Source: DIGJ01 sp041739345 (lineage in GTDB: Bacteria > Bacillota > Clostridia > Lachnospirales > Lachnospiraceae). From it: a stretch of 64,000 nucleotides of DNA. Below the pieces are notes generated by a model. That model did not search any database. It was not told the DNA's origin and saw nothing but the letters and a program-made list of their open reading frames with translations. The position numbers and the translations under genes are program-made. The stretch is from positions 248,001 through 312,000 of the forward strand of contig JBGSNZ010000009.1 in assembly GCA_041739345.1 (NCBI GenBank), read 5' to 3'. Shown here one piece after another: positions 8,517 through 17,634 of the stretch; position 1 is the stretch's first letter, and every line of letters starts with the position of its first letter.

Positions 8517-9289
8517 TCATTACTCCCTATCTGTTCGTCTTCACCAAATGTTTGAATAAACGCTTCACTTTGGAATACATCCTTTGGTTTTCCTGCTTTT
8601 TGTATTGTCTGATTTAGTAATACAACCCGGTCAGCATATTTTTCAACAAATTTTAAATCATGGGAAACCAGGATAATAGCAAGATCATCATTTTTTTTGA
8701 GATAATCTATGTTTTTATAAAAGAGTTCCATACCATTACGATCGATACCAGAAACCGGTTCATCTAAAATAAGTAGGTTTGGTGTTGGAAGCGTTGCAAC
8801 CGATAATAAGACCCTTTGCAACTGACCTCCAGACAAATCACAAACAGGTTTATCGATTAAGTCCTCAACCTCAAATTTACGCAATTGCTCCCGTATCTTT
8901 TCCTGTGCTTTCTTACTCTTACAAAGAAATACTGGTACACGACTTATGAAGCTTGCAAATAAGTCATACACACTGGTTGGTGTATTCTTTGCAATATTTA
9001 AATGCTGCGGAACATATCCAATCTTTAAATTCGGATAGGTATTGTTTCGGATATCTTTAAATTCTATCGTGCCATCATGTTTTATCTCATTTAGGATTGC
9101 TCGAATTAATGTTGTCTTTCCAGCTCCGTTTTTTCCAATAATGGCAGTTAATTCTCCACAATGGATGTGAAGATTTATGTCCTCTAAAATTCTCGTATCG
9201 CCAATCGTAACGCCAAAATTTTTAATTTTGATGCAGTGAAACCCACAGTGTCCATTCGCTTTTTTTGCTATGATTTGTCTATTATTCAT
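8513..9289 (-). CDS. znuC: Zinc ABC transporter ATP-binding protein
   Basis: A 258-residue ATPase. Walker A GKNGAGKTT (about 53-61), Q-loop GYVPQHLN, signature DLSGGQLQRVLL, Walker B LLILDEPVSGID, switch histidine VSHD. 'VPQ' and 'DEPVSGID' are typical of the metal-uptake (ZnuC/MntB) subgroup. The N-terminus is about 25 residues longer than usual and includes histidines and cysteines (NGHCGFHC). This could be a small metal-sensing extension or an overextended start: the ATG at 9289 overlaps the znuA stop by 8 bases, typical of translational coupling. Confidence 0.93.
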   Translation of the reverse strand: MNNRQIIAKKANGHCGFHCIKIKNFGVTIGDTRILEDINLHIHCGELTAIIGKNGAGKTTLIRAILNEIKHDGTIEFKDIRNNTYPNLKIGYVPQHLNIAKNTPTSVYDLFASFISRVPVFLCKSKKAQEKIREQLRKFEVEDLIDKPVCDLSGGQLQRVLLSVATLPTPNLLILDEPVSGIDRNGMELFYKNIDYLKKNDDLAIILVSHDLKFVEKYADRVVLLNQTIQKAGKPKDVFQSEAFIQTFGEDEQIGSND

Positions 9290-10265
9290 CTTCTAACACC
9301 TGTTTCAACATTCTTATGTTCTTTCTCATGCCTATTAAATAGGCATCTTTATCCATGTCACCACTTACCAAAGAGTCAACAATACATAATGTCGCACCCG
9401 TTTCTTCTGCCACTCGCTTCGGGCTTGATTCACTTAATTGCTCCTCCGTAAAAATATATGCCACCTTATTTTCCCTTACTTCATTAATTACATCTGCAAC
9501 TTCACCTGCACTAAGATAAGTGTCTTTATCCAAATCAATGCTATGAATCACCGGTATTGAAAGTGCATCTGCCAAGTAAGCAAAGGCATCATGAAAACTA
9601 ATAATACCATGTTGTAACTTGCTTGCATCTATTGTTTTCAATTCATTGCTTATTGCAACAACATCTTTTGTGTAAGTGTCACAGTTTTCCTGATAGGTCG
9701 TTTGATTTTCCTTATCTGCTAAAATTAGTCCCTTGGTAATCGTTTCAATCTGCAAGATATACTTGTCCGGATCCATCCAAACATGTGAATTCACCGTTTC
9801 ACCTTCGTGGTCGTGGCCTTGCTCATCTGATTCATCTACGTTTGATTCTTCGTGCTCCGCCTCATCATGATGCTCTTCGTGCTGTACTTCCAGCAAGTTA
9901 ATTCCTTCACTTGAATCAATCACGGTAATATCAGGATAGGTCTCAAGAATTTCTTCAATAAAGCTCTCCATGCCCCCGCCATTCATAATAAACACATCAG
10001 CATTTTCTAGTTTTCGCATATCTGTTGTCGTTAATTGATAGTCATGAAGACAACCGCCCTGATTCTCCGTTAGGTTGACTAGCTCTACATTGTTAGCTCC
10101 ATCTATAATATTTTCTGTGGCAATGTAGACGGGATAAAAGGAAGTAACTATCGTTAATGTTTCATCCTCTGGTGTTGTCTCATTTTCACCACATACTACA
10201 GTGATTCCTGCGCCCAGAAGTGTCACAAATGCCATAATTGCTAATAGTACGAATCTTTTTTTCAA
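9282..10265 (-). CDS. znuA: Zinc ABC transporter substrate-binding protein
   Basis: A 327-residue extracellular metal-binding protein of the cluster A-I type. An N-terminal export signal (MKKRFVLLAIMAFVTLLGAG) ends in ITVVCGEN; the cysteine could be lipidated, although VVC is a poor lipobox. A loop rich in His, Asp and Glu lies at about 130-160 (EEHHDEAEHEE..EQGHDHEG), as in zinc-specific ZnuA proteins. The following NSHVWMDP contains a conserved histidine ligand, with others in IISFHDAFAYLA and the closing IFTEEQLSESSPKRVAEETG. It starts 54 bases after the DUF368 gene. No clear Zur operator was found in that gap, so control may come from further upstream. Confidence 0.95.
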   Translation of the reverse strand: MKKRFVLLAIMAFVTLLGAGITVVCGENETTPEDETLTIVTSFYPVYIATENIIDGANNVELVNLTENQGGCLHDYQLTTTDMRKLENADVFIMNGGGMESFIEEILETYPDITVIDSSEGINLLEVQHEEHHDEAEHEESNVDESDEQGHDHEGETVNSHVWMDPDKYILQIETITKGLILADKENQTTYQENCDTYTKDVVAISNELKTIDASKLQHGIISFHDAFAYLADALSIPVIHSIDLDKDTYLSAGEVADVINEVRENKVAYIFTEEQLSESSPKRVAEETGATLCIVDSLVSGDMDKDAYLIGMRKNIRMLKQVLEDE

Positions 10266-10319
10266 ATTATATCCTTCCTGTTTCTTTTTTGTTTTCTTAT
10301 GTACTTACTTTCCAGTTAT

Positions 10320-11174
10320 CTATTCTTTTCCAAGCATATGTGCTATAAGAAGGCCGATTGCCAATGCTATTATCCCGATTGTTACTGTTCCAAACGAAAG
10401 GCTATGGATTTTATTACTCATCAAGATTGCTACTGGAGATGCAGCTACCAAGCCTAATATGCCACAATATGTGTAGCTTTCAAATCGTTTTAGCAAAATC
10501 TCAATCAGTTTTGCAATGGCAAAAATTCCAATGATAACGCCTATTCCAAATGGTATCAGTGCCCCACTGGTACGTAAAAGTTCAGGAACATTAAAGGTAA
10601 CAAGCGCTCCAATAAAATCTTTAATCAAAGAAAGTACTGGATAATAATATCCTAATAACATAAGAATCATAGAGCCACTAACACCAGGTATTACCATGGT
10701 TGCAGCTGCTACAACGCCTACAAAAAATAATTTAATTACTTGAACCGTTGATAATTGGATGATGGTGTCACTGTAACTTCCTTTTCCTATAATCTGCAAT
10801 ACAATAATAAGTGCAAATGTACATAAAAAGATTATCACATGCATTATTCGAATGCTTTTACGATTGACATGCGAAGTAAGCATTGGAAGTCCACCTAAAA
10901 TTAATCCAATAAATAATAAACTCGTTTGAAACGGGTATTTATCTAACAAAAAAGTAATACTAAAAGATAGTCCAACAATTCCGATTACCATCCCGATCAT
11001 GTATGGCAATAAAGTTAATACACTCTTTTTAAACTGTTTGAAAATGCCGGTTACACTTTCAATCATCTTATCATAAATTCCCATAGAGACCATCATGGTT
11101 CCACCGCTAACACCTGGAATAGCATTTGCTATCCCAATCACAATTCCTTTTAAACATTCAATAATAAATTTCAT
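10320..11174 (-). CDS. DUF368 membrane protein, candidate polyprenyl-phosphate transporter
   Basis: A 284-residue polytopic protein of the DUF368 family. The diagnostic motif is GIANAIPGVSGGTM near residue 16, repeated in inverted-half fashion as MVIPGVSGSMILMLLGYY near 160. Families with this repeat (DUF368 and DedA) have been shown experimentally to recycle undecaprenyl phosphate across the membrane; assigning this gene to that role is by family only. It lies between hydE (56 bases) and znuA (54 bases) on the same strand, so cotranscription is likely, although no functional link to zinc is evident. Confidence 0.88.
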   Translation of the reverse strand: MKFIIECLKGIVIGIANAIPGVSGGTMMVSMGIYDKMIESVTGIFKQFKKSVLTLLPYMIGMVIGIVGLSFSITFLLDKYPFQTSLLFIGLILGGLPMLTSHVNRKSIRIMHVIIFLCTFALIIVLQIIGKGSYSDTIIQLSTVQVIKLFFVGVVAAATMVIPGVSGSMILMLLGYYYPVLSLIKDFIGALVTFNVPELLRTSGALIPFGIGVIIGIFAIAKLIEILLKRFESYTYCGILGLVAASPVAILMSNKIHSLSFGTVTIGIIALAIGLLIAHMLGKE

Positions 11175-11230
11175 ATATTTTTCCTATACACTTATTTTTT
11201 TAATATTTATATACACTTCTTCCATATATC

Positions 11231-12274
11231 TTAGCGTACAGCGTCGCCTCGGTCTACTACGATTTCATATCCAATGGACTCCATCCGCCGTTGAAGGCAA
11301 GATTTACACTGCGCGGCTTCATCGCCAGTACAAATCTTATTGTCATATAATTCATATTTTTTACGCATGGATACAGGTGACAGATTTGGCATCACAACAT
11401 TTGCTCCTGCCAATATTCCTTTTTCTCTTCCCTTTGGATCAACCGTTCCAAGTGCCGTTGTTGCCGGCAACAAGATCTTTGGTAATATGATACGTATGAT
11501 GGATAATAAAAGTAAGGTTAGTTCCGTACTTCCTTGCTCACAAGATGCAAATTTCGTTTCATGATGTGGTATAAAGGGTCCAATGCCAACCATCTGTGGT
11601 TGCAATTCTTTTAAAAAGATTAAATCCTGTGCCAGATTCTCCTGCGTCTGTCCAGGTGAGCCTACCATAAAGCCAGCTCCTACCTGAAATCCCAGCTCTT
11701 TCAAAGTATATAAACAAAGTTTTCGATTCGCCAAACTTAAGTTCTTTGGATGCAATTTCCGATAATGTTCTTCATTCGCAGTTTCATGACGTAATAAATA
11801 GCGATCTGCTCCTGCCTTCTTAAACGCACGATAGCTTTCTTTCGATTTCTCACCTACAGAAAGTGTAATTGCACAATCTGGGTAGGTGTCTTTTATCTCT
11901 TTGATGATATCAACCATTATCTCATCGGTAAAATAAGGATCTTCTCCTCCTTGCAACACAAAGGTTCGAAATCCAAGTTCATATCCATCTTTGCAGCAAT
12001 CTAAAATATCTTCTTTCGATAAACGATAACGATCTACTTTATGATTGGCTGCCTGTATTCCACAGTAATAGCAGTTATTCTTGCAATAATTTGTAAATTC
12101 AATCAGTCCACGTACATATACTTTATTACCATAATATCCCTTTTGTATACGTACCGCTTCTTGTCGTAAAATTTCAGTTTGTTCTTTGTCTATATTCTTT
12201 AATAATGTAACATATTCATCTTTTGTAAGTTCTCCATTCGCAATCAGGCGCTCTACTAATTCATTCACTTTCAT
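11231..12274 (-). CDS. hydE: [FeFe]-hydrogenase H-cluster maturase, radical SAM protein HydE
   Basis: A radical SAM enzyme for assembly of the [FeFe]-hydrogenase H-cluster. The CxxxCxxC cluster motif appears as NYCKNNCYYCG near residue 60, followed by ANHKVDRYRLS. The C-terminal half has the HydE/BioB-like LGTVDPKGREKGILAGANVVMPN, and then a CxxxxxxxCxxC motif (CTGDEAAQCKSC), the second iron-sulfur site found in many HydE proteins. Three ATGs occur in a row at 12280, 12277 and 12274; AAAGGGGAA upstream gives the best spacing for 12274. hydF, hydG and the hydrogenase itself are not in this window. The gene implies H2 metabolism and an anaerobe. Confidence 0.94.
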   Translation of the reverse strand: MKVNELVERLIANGELTKDEYVTLLKNIDKEQTEILRQEAVRIQKGYYGNKVYVRGLIEFTNYCKNNCYYCGIQAANHKVDRYRLSKEDILDCCKDGYELGFRTFVLQGGEDPYFTDEIMVDIIKEIKDTYPDCAITLSVGEKSKESYRAFKKAGADRYLLRHETANEEHYRKLHPKNLSLANRKLCLYTLKELGFQVGAGFMVGSPGQTQENLAQDLIFLKELQPQMVGIGPFIPHHETKFASCEQGSTELTLLLLSIIRIILPKILLPATTALGTVDPKGREKGILAGANVVMPNLSPVSMRKKYELYDNKICTGDEAAQCKSCLQRRMESIGYEIVVDRGDAVR

Positions 12275-12344
12275 CATCATTTCCCCTTTCGCTTATTTAT
12301 TTATTATATCCACAAGTTCCTTAATATGCAATTAGTTACGATAT

Positions 12345-12386
12345 AAAAAAGCAGCCAAGCCGTAACTAAACAGTTCGGCAGGCTGC
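12345..12386 (-). terminator. Rho-independent terminator after the response regulator
   Basis: Minus strand GCAGCCTGCCG...CGGCTTGGCTGC followed by TTTTTTATAT; it begins 8 bases after the stop of the receiver-domain gene. Confidence 0.9.
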
Positions 12387-12393
12387 AAATTTC

Positions 12394-12789
12394 TTACTCA
12401 ATTAATCCAAGCTTTCGAATCACATTCTCAAACTTTTCTTGGTCAATTGGCTTTCCCGCATATGCAACGCATCCAAGTTCAAATGCTTTTGTTACATTTC
12501 TTCCTTCATTTAATGCCGTGGTCATAATTATTTTTGCTGCATTCTCTTCTGGAATTTCTCGCTCTTTCTCAATCTCACGCATCTGTTTTAGAGCCTGATA
12601 TCCATCAAGACCTGGCATCATAATATCCAAACAAACCAAATCGTACCCTTCATTTGCATCAAGTTCCATAGTAAAAGCTTCGATTGCTTCTTCACCATCT
12701 ACGGTGATATCACATTCTCCATATTTGGATAAGAAACGAAGCATAAACTTACGGCTAGCAAAGTCATCTTCTGCGATTAAAATTTTCAT
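12394..12789 (-). CDS. Single-domain response regulator (CheY-like receiver)
   Basis: A 131-residue stand-alone receiver domain. Phosphorylation pocket: acidic pair in IAEDDFASR, phosphoacceptor Asp in LVCLDIMMPGLDGYQ, Thr in IIMTTAL, and Lys in YAGKPID. It has no output domain, so it must act through protein contacts or as a phosphate relay. Similar stand-alone receivers occur in chemotaxis and in sporulation or multi-kinase relays, but no partner kinase or chemotaxis gene lies nearby. It is flanked by hisC (53-base gap) and its own terminator; RBS AAAGGGGAA. Confidence 0.92.
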   Translation of the reverse strand: MKILIAEDDFASRKFMLRFLSKYGECDITVDGEEAIEAFTMELDANEGYDLVCLDIMMPGLDGYQALKQMREIEKEREIPEENAAKIIMTTALNEGRNVTKAFELGCVAYAGKPIDQEKFENVIRKLGLIE

Positions 12790-12842
12790 TATAATTCCCC
12801 TTTACTTCGATATATAAAATATACTATTAGAGAATGATTTTG

Positions 12843-13898
12843 TCAAATCAAGTACGCTTCTAGTGTTTCAATTAACCGATTCATTTCCTCATCTGTACCA
12901 ATGGTTACACGCAAATAATTATCAATACGCGGTTTATCAAAATGTCTTACAAAAATATGCTTTTCCCTAAGCATTGTAAATATTTCTTTTGCTGGAACCG
13001 ATTTGTGTGTAATAAATAAAAAGTTAGTCTTTGAGTCAGGAAAGATAAATCCCAATTCAGTCAGTCTTACTTTGGTGCTTTCACGCGTCGTTACTATTTT
13101 CTCAAGTGTCTTTACAAAATAGTCATGGTCTAAAACAGCCTGCTCTCCATAAAAGAGAGAAGTTAGATTCATCGTGTATGAGTTAAAGGAATACTTTACG
13201 TCCTGTAACGCCTTAATTAATTCCTTATTTCCCATCGCATAACCAATGCGCATACCTGCCATAGAACGTGACTTTGAAAAAGTTTGAACGACTAAAAGAT
13301 TATCATATTTATCAATTAGTTTCGTTGCTGATTGACCACCAAAATCAATATAAGCCTCATCAACAATCACAACAACGTCACGATTATGATTCAGAATATC
13401 TTCAATAAAATCCAGTCCTTCACAGATCGAAGTAGGTGCGTTTGGATTTGCTATGACAACGCCACCATTCTCTTTATAATAATCTTCTTTCTTTATCCGA
13501 AAGTTTTCATCCAGTGCTGGTGTTTCATATGGTATCCGATGCAGCTTCGCCCATACATCATAAAAGGAATACGTAATATCTGGAAATAATATTGGTTTAT
13601 TTGAATTATAAAACGTAAGAAATGCTAATGCTAAAACATCATCTGACCCTATTCCTACAAATACTTCACTAAAAGCGCGGCCGTATGAATTAGCTAAAGC
13701 ATTTACAAGACGCCCTGCCGTAGGATCTGGATATAATCTTAGTCGATCTAAATCCATATTTTTTGATACTTCCATTACGCCTTTAGCTGGTGGATAAGGG
13801 TTTTCATTTGTATTTAATTTAATCATATTAAGCATGTCTGGCTGCTCACCCGGTACGTATGGTTCTACCGTTCTTACATTACTTTTCCATTCTAGCAC
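12843..13898 (-). CDS. hisC: Histidinol-phosphate aminotransferase
   Basis: A 351-residue PLP-dependent class I/II aminotransferase of the HisC group. Conserved features: KLNTNENPYPP near residue 27, RLYPDPTAGRLV, GSDDVLALAF, NPNAPTS, the VDEAYIDFG block, and the Schiff-base lysine in QTFSKSRSMAGMRIGYA. It converts imidazole-acetol phosphate to histidinol phosphate in histidine synthesis. No other his gene is close, so HisC-like paralogues acting on aromatic amino acids remain possible. It starts 15 bases after the preceding aminotransferase, in an operon with DUF1015. Confidence 0.9.
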   Translation of the reverse strand: MLEWKSNVRTVEPYVPGEQPDMLNMIKLNTNENPYPPAKGVMEVSKNMDLDRLRLYPDPTAGRLVNALANSYGRAFSEVFVGIGSDDVLALAFLTFYNSNKPILFPDITYSFYDVWAKLHRIPYETPALDENFRIKKEDYYKENGGVVIANPNAPTSICEGLDFIEDILNHNRDVVVIVDEAYIDFGGQSATKLIDKYDNLLVVQTFSKSRSMAGMRIGYAMGNKELIKALQDVKYSFNSYTMNLTSLFYGEQAVLDHDYFVKTLEKIVTTRESTKVRLTELGFIFPDSKTNFLFITHKSVPAKEIFTMLREKHIFVRHFDKPRIDNYLRVTIGTDEEMNRLIETLEAYLI

Positions 13899-13913
13899 AG
13901 TAACACCTCTTAT

Positions 13914-15098
13914 CTATTTATATTCGTTTGCCAATTTTTCAAAGGATGGCAAAGCTCGCTCAATCATCTCATAATCTACACAATAAGCAAGTCTTACGTA
14001 TCCTGGACATCCAAAAGAAGAACCAGGTACAATTAGTATATTAAATTCCTTTGCCTTCGCGGAAAATGCTTTATCATCCTCTTCTAGTGCCTTAATAAAC
14101 AGATAGAAAGCACCTTCTGGTTTTACCATCTCAAACCCATACTGCGTTAATTTATTATATAAAAGTTCTCTGTTTTTATCATAAATCGAAACATCAACTT
14201 GAACATCCAATGTTTTTTTAATTACACGTTGCATCAAGGATGGTGCATTTACAAAACCTAGGATTCGATTTGCTACATTTGCGGCCTGAGAAATCTGTTC
14301 AAAATCATCCATTTCAGTTGGTAGCACCAGATACCCAATTCGCTCTCCTGGTAAGGATAAGGATTTGCTATAAGAATAACCTACAATCGTATTGTCGTAA
14401 TATTTTGTAAGATATGGAACTTCAATGCCGTCATATGCTAGCTCACGATATGGTTCATCTGCAATCAGATAGATTGATGTGTCGAAGATACTCTGTGCTT
14501 TATACATGATCTCAGAAATAGCCATAATGGTTTTTTCAGAATAGACTACTCCAGTTGGATTGTTTGGAGTGTTAACAATAACTGCTTTTGTCTTTTCCGA
14601 AATCTTTTCGGCAAACTCTATAAGATTTGGCTGAAAATCCTTTGTGTTAGGTGAGATTGTAATAAGTTCACCATCAAAATTGGAGACATAATTACGATAC
14701 TCGCCAAAAAAAGGTGCAAATACAATAACTTCATCACCAGGATTTAATAAGGTCTTTAATGTTACATTAAGTCCTCCTGCAGCACCAACTGTCATCAGGA
14801 TGTTTTCCTGTCCAAACTGTGTATCAAATCTTTTATTCAGTGAATGTGCAATTGCTTCGCGCACGTCTTCATATCCCGAGTTATTCATGTAACCGTGAAC
14901 GCCCATCGCGCTCTCTTCCTGTATCACATCAACGATTGCCTGTTTTACTTCCTTTGGTGGTTCTACACTCGGATTACCCAAGCTAAAATCATATACATTT
15001 TCTGCTCCATATTTTACTGCCATATTCTTTCCTTCTTCAAACATAGCACGAATAACGGAACTGTTCTTTACTAAATCAATCATTTTATTTGAAATCAT
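13914..15098 (-). CDS. Pyridoxal phosphate-dependent aminotransferase, class I/II
   Basis: A 394-residue fold-type I aminotransferase. Hallmarks: FSLGNPSVEPP, GAAGGLNVTLKTLL, NTPNNPTGVVYS, LIADEPYRELAYDG, the Schiff-base lysine in YSYSKSLSLPGERIGY, and the C-terminal arginine region PGYVRLAYCVD. It resembles the aspartate/alanine aminotransferase subgroup; the substrate cannot be fixed by eye. The coding start sits directly behind a TGCGCA leader box (15105-15134) that includes ATGGAG as ribosome site. It is part of the operon DUF1015 - aminotransferase - hisC. Confidence 0.92.
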   Translation of the reverse strand: MISNKMIDLVKNSSVIRAMFEEGKNMAVKYGAENVYDFSLGNPSVEPPKEVKQAIVDVIQEESAMGVHGYMNNSGYEDVREAIAHSLNKRFDTQFGQENILMTVGAAGGLNVTLKTLLNPGDEVIVFAPFFGEYRNYVSNFDGELITISPNTKDFQPNLIEFAEKISEKTKAVIVNTPNNPTGVVYSEKTIMAISEIMYKAQSIFDTSIYLIADEPYRELAYDGIEVPYLTKYYDNTIVGYSYSKSLSLPGERIGYLVLPTEMDDFEQISQAANVANRILGFVNAPSLMQRVIKKTLDVQVDVSIYDKNRELLYNKLTQYGFEMVKPEGAFYLFIKALEEDDKAFSAKAKEFNILIVPGSSFGCPGYVRLAYCVDYEMIERALPSFEKLANEYK

Positions 15099-15104
15099 CG
15101 TTTA

Positions 15105-15134
15105 TCTCCATTCTAGCGCAGGTGTTTGCGCATT
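15105..15134 (-). repeat. TGCGCA-type leader box (copy 2)
   Basis: In the sense direction this reads ATGCGCAAACACCTGCGC and then TAGAATGGAGATAAACG before the aminotransferase ATG. It has the same layout and spacing to the start codon as copies at 7644, 18270, 24741 and 62895. Confidence 0.55.
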
Positions 15135-15142
15135 TTAGCAAT

Positions 15143-16375
15143 CTATATCTGATGAATAAAAATTCCACTACGAAGCTTTGGTTCAAACCAAGTTGATTTT
15201 GGCGGCATCAATAGTCCTGCATCTGCTACATCAAACAATTCTTCAATTGAAGTTGGAAACATAGAAAATGCAAGTATCATATCTTCGTTGCAACGTCTTT
15301 CTAATTCTCCCAGTCCACGAATTCCTCCAACAAAATCAATTCGTTTATCCGTCTTAGGATCTTCAATTCCAAGAATTGGTGTTAATACTTCATTTTGAAG
15401 CAAAGCAACATCTAGTCCATCCACTGGATGGTTTTTAAGAATCTCTGGTTTTGCTGTTAGGCGATACCATGCACCACCCAAATACATTCCTATGGTTCCC
15501 TTTTTTTCTGGTTTGTACGCATCCATGAACTTTTCTATTACAAACTTTTCCGATAACGCTTCCTTAAATTCATCCTTTGATAAACCATTCAGATCCTTTA
15601 CCACTCGGTTATAATCCATAATCATAAGTTGGTTATGAGGAAATAATACAGATAAGAAATAATTAAATTCTTCCTCTCCTGTAAACTTCATATTATCGTT
15701 TCTTCGTTTTAATCCTACTTTTACCGCAGAAGCTGCTCGGTGATGTCCATCTGCAATATAGATGGAATCAATCGTCTCAAATCCTTTATAGATTACTTCA
15801 ATATCAGTATCTTCACGAATCACCCAAACGTGGTGAGAAATTCCATCTGCTGAAGTAAAATCATATTCCGGTACCTCTTTTTTTGTCTTTTCCACGATGG
15901 CATCTATTTCAGTTTTTGCACGATATGCTAAAAAAATCGGCCCAGTTTGTGCACTGCAGGTATCTACATGCATAATACGGTCCGCTTCCTTTTCTGCACG
16001 TGTGTTTTCATGTTTTTTAATTCGATTATTTTCATAATCATCAATGGAGGCACAAGCTACAATTCCAGTCTGGGAACGTCCTTCCATGGTAAGTTCATAT
16101 ATGTAATAAACACTTTTTTCTTCTTTTTGAAAGCTTCCATTATCTATCATTTCTTGTAATAGCTGACTTGCTTTTTCATATACGCAAGGGGCATAGGTGT
16201 CTACACTATCATCAAACTGTGTTTCTGCTCGGTCTATACGTAAAAAGGATAGAGGCTCTTTTTTCACTTCTTCCTTGGATTCTTCCCGATTATAAACATC
16301 ATAAGGTAAAGCTGCTATTTGGCTTACTAAATCTTTTCTTGGACGAATTGCTTGGAATGGACGAACGGTTGACAT
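15143..16375 (-). CDS. DUF1015 family protein
   Basis: A 410-residue protein of the DUF1015 (COG4198) family. It starts MSTVRPFQAIRPR...ALPYDV, the family signature, and contains the conserved IADGHHRAASA motif near residue 215. It has no signal peptide or membrane segment. The DGHHR motif recalls the ParB/sulfiredoxin-type ATPase fold found in some serine kinases; that relation is my inference, and the biochemical role in bacteria is not established here. It lies 44 bases upstream of the aminotransferase and seems to head the operon, which hints at amino-acid metabolism. A 224-bp palindrome lies just upstream. Confidence 0.88.
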   Translation of the reverse strand: MSTVRPFQAIRPRKDLVSQIAALPYDVYNREESKEEVKKEPLSFLRIDRAETQFDDSVDTYAPCVYEKASQLLQEMIDNGSFQKEEKSVYYIYELTMEGRSQTGIVACASIDDYENNRIKKHENTRAEKEADRIMHVDTCSAQTGPIFLAYRAKTEIDAIVEKTKKEVPEYDFTSADGISHHVWVIREDTDIEVIYKGFETIDSIYIADGHHRAASAVKVGLKRRNDNMKFTGEEEFNYFLSVLFPHNQLMIMDYNRVVKDLNGLSKDEFKEALSEKFVIEKFMDAYKPEKKGTIGMYLGGAWYRLTAKPEILKNHPVDGLDVALLQNEVLTPILGIEDPKTDKRIDFVGGIRGLGELERRCNEDMILAFSMFPTSIEELFDVADAGLLMPPKSTWFEPKLRSGIFIHQI

Positions 16376-16424
16376 GGTTATGTACTCCTCTCAAGTTGTG
16401 GGTGAATTGGTTGGGTAAACGGTC

Positions 16425-16648
16425 GGTCATTTCGTGGTGATGGATAGTGTGTTCGCTTCAAACTCCTATGTACTATTTTTCTAATGCTTCAAGCGATGTT
16501 TAAGTGCGGTTTTAAAAGTGAAAAACTCCTCGCATAGTGCGCTCGTCAGACAGTTTCACTTTTAAAACCAACAACATCGATTGAAGCATAAGAAAAATAT
16601 GTACATACTCGTAGGCGCTTACACAATATCCATCACCACGAAATGACC
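16425..16648. repeat. 224-bp imperfect palindrome (long intergenic inverted repeat)
   Basis: The outer 22 bases (GGTCATTTCGTGGTGATGGA plus TA) are repeated perfectly inverted at 16627-16648. Near the centre a 16-base arm, GGTTTTAAAAGTGAAA, pairs perfectly with TTTCACTTTTAAAACC. Between them the arms match with scattered mismatches and small gaps (for example AATGCTTCAAGCGATGTT against AACATCGATTGAAGCAT). It lies between the DUF1015 start and the TraX-like stop. The remaining 160 bases to 16811 are AT-rich, with two degenerate copies of TGATTTATAGCTTTATA and no recognisable gene. Confidence 0.88.
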
Positions 16649-16811
16649 TAGCTTTTCTCAATATATTGAATCAAAAAACTTATTATAAGTTTAGGCTGTG
16701 ATTTATAGCTTTATATATTTTGATTTATAACTTTATAGTTTTTGTCTATAATTATGGCTTATTTTTGTGCCTATATTTTTGCTTTATAATTTGATACTTT
16801 AAAATTTATAG

Positions 16812-17585
16812 TTAACTTGCAAACCATAATATGTAGATACCATATAATATCAACAGGTGTGCTGGATAGAATATGTAGAAAAAGTACTTCATCTTTAGTC
16901 CGCGTTTTCCGTTATAAAAGTAAATCGGAAGAAAGGAAATAATAGCGGTTGGGAATTCAAATGACATAAAGAATAAGGATTCACATAGGCACATATAAAG
17001 TCGGCTGAATCGTAATATATACATTACAAAAATAGCGGTAATTCCCCAAAAGCTATAGTCTGTACGTAAAAGCGTTGCCAGATATGCTGCTGCAAGAAAG
17101 ATTATTGTCTGCGATATTAATGCAACTATGTTTCTTCCACGCATAACTTTTGGTAGGATTTTGTCCCTCACATATTGAATTGCCATCATCATAAGCAATC
17201 CAATTAATAAGGTAAAAAAAACATTTTGATGTTCGATATAAAAAACTTGTTTATAAAATGCCAAATCAAAAGGAATTTCAGATATTAATACAAATATAGC
17301 AAGCCGAATCGCATATTTGACTCTGCTATGCGTATAAAAAAATCCTTCTACTAATAAAAAACAAAAAATGGGAAAAGCAAGTCTTCCTACTCTCCGCATT
17401 ATGAGATCTGCAATGTAGAGATTTTGATTTATTATGTGACCACTGCTATCAAATATATTCATAGTCTCAATGATAGCCGCCCCAATATGGTCAATCAGCA
17501 TGGTTACAATTGCTATTATCTTTAGTGTTGAACCGCTGAATCCTATCTTTTTCATATTGGTTGCTTGTACTGCTGCGTTATCCAT
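16812..17585 (-). CDS. TraX family membrane protein
   Basis: A 257-residue polytopic membrane protein with about eight helices. The N-terminal pattern STLKIIAIVTMLIDHIGAAI and the following RRVGRLAFPIFCFLLVEGF are characteristic of the TraX family, named after the F-plasmid pilin N-acetylase and related to membrane acyltransferases. Chromosomal TraX-like proteins are common in Firmicutes and their substrates are unknown; there is no conjugation gene nearby. I place the start at the ATG 17585, which has ACGGGGGGAAC seven bases upstream; an upstream in-frame ATG at 17618 has no ribosome site. Confidence 0.87.
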   Translation of the reverse strand: MDNAAVQATNMKKIGFSGSTLKIIAIVTMLIDHIGAAIIETMNIFDSSGHIINQNLYIADLIMRRVGRLAFPIFCFLLVEGFFYTHSRVKYAIRLAIFVLISEIPFDLAFYKQVFYIEHQNVFFTLLIGLLMMMAIQYVRDKILPKVMRGRNIVALISQTIIFLAAAYLATLLRTDYSFWGITAIFVMYILRFSRLYMCLCESLFFMSFEFPTAIISFLPIYFYNGKRGLKMKYFFYIFYPAHLLILYGIYILWFAS

Positions 17586-17634
17586 GGTTGTTCCCCCCGT
17601 TTTTCCCTCATAAAACAAAATACTTTTCTTACGT

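Noticed and set aside
10266..10319. A Zur operator in front of znuA
   Set aside because: No convincing inverted repeat of Zur type is visible in the 54 bases; the operon may be controlled from further upstream.
16649..16811. AT-rich degenerate repeats (TGATTTATAGCTTTATA twice) as an origin or regulator array
   Set aside because: Only two imperfect copies, no DnaA boxes and no associated gene.
16812..17585. TraX-like gene as evidence of a conjugative element
   Set aside because: No relaxase, coupling protein or type IV secretion genes nearby; chromosomal TraX-like proteins are common in Firmicutes.
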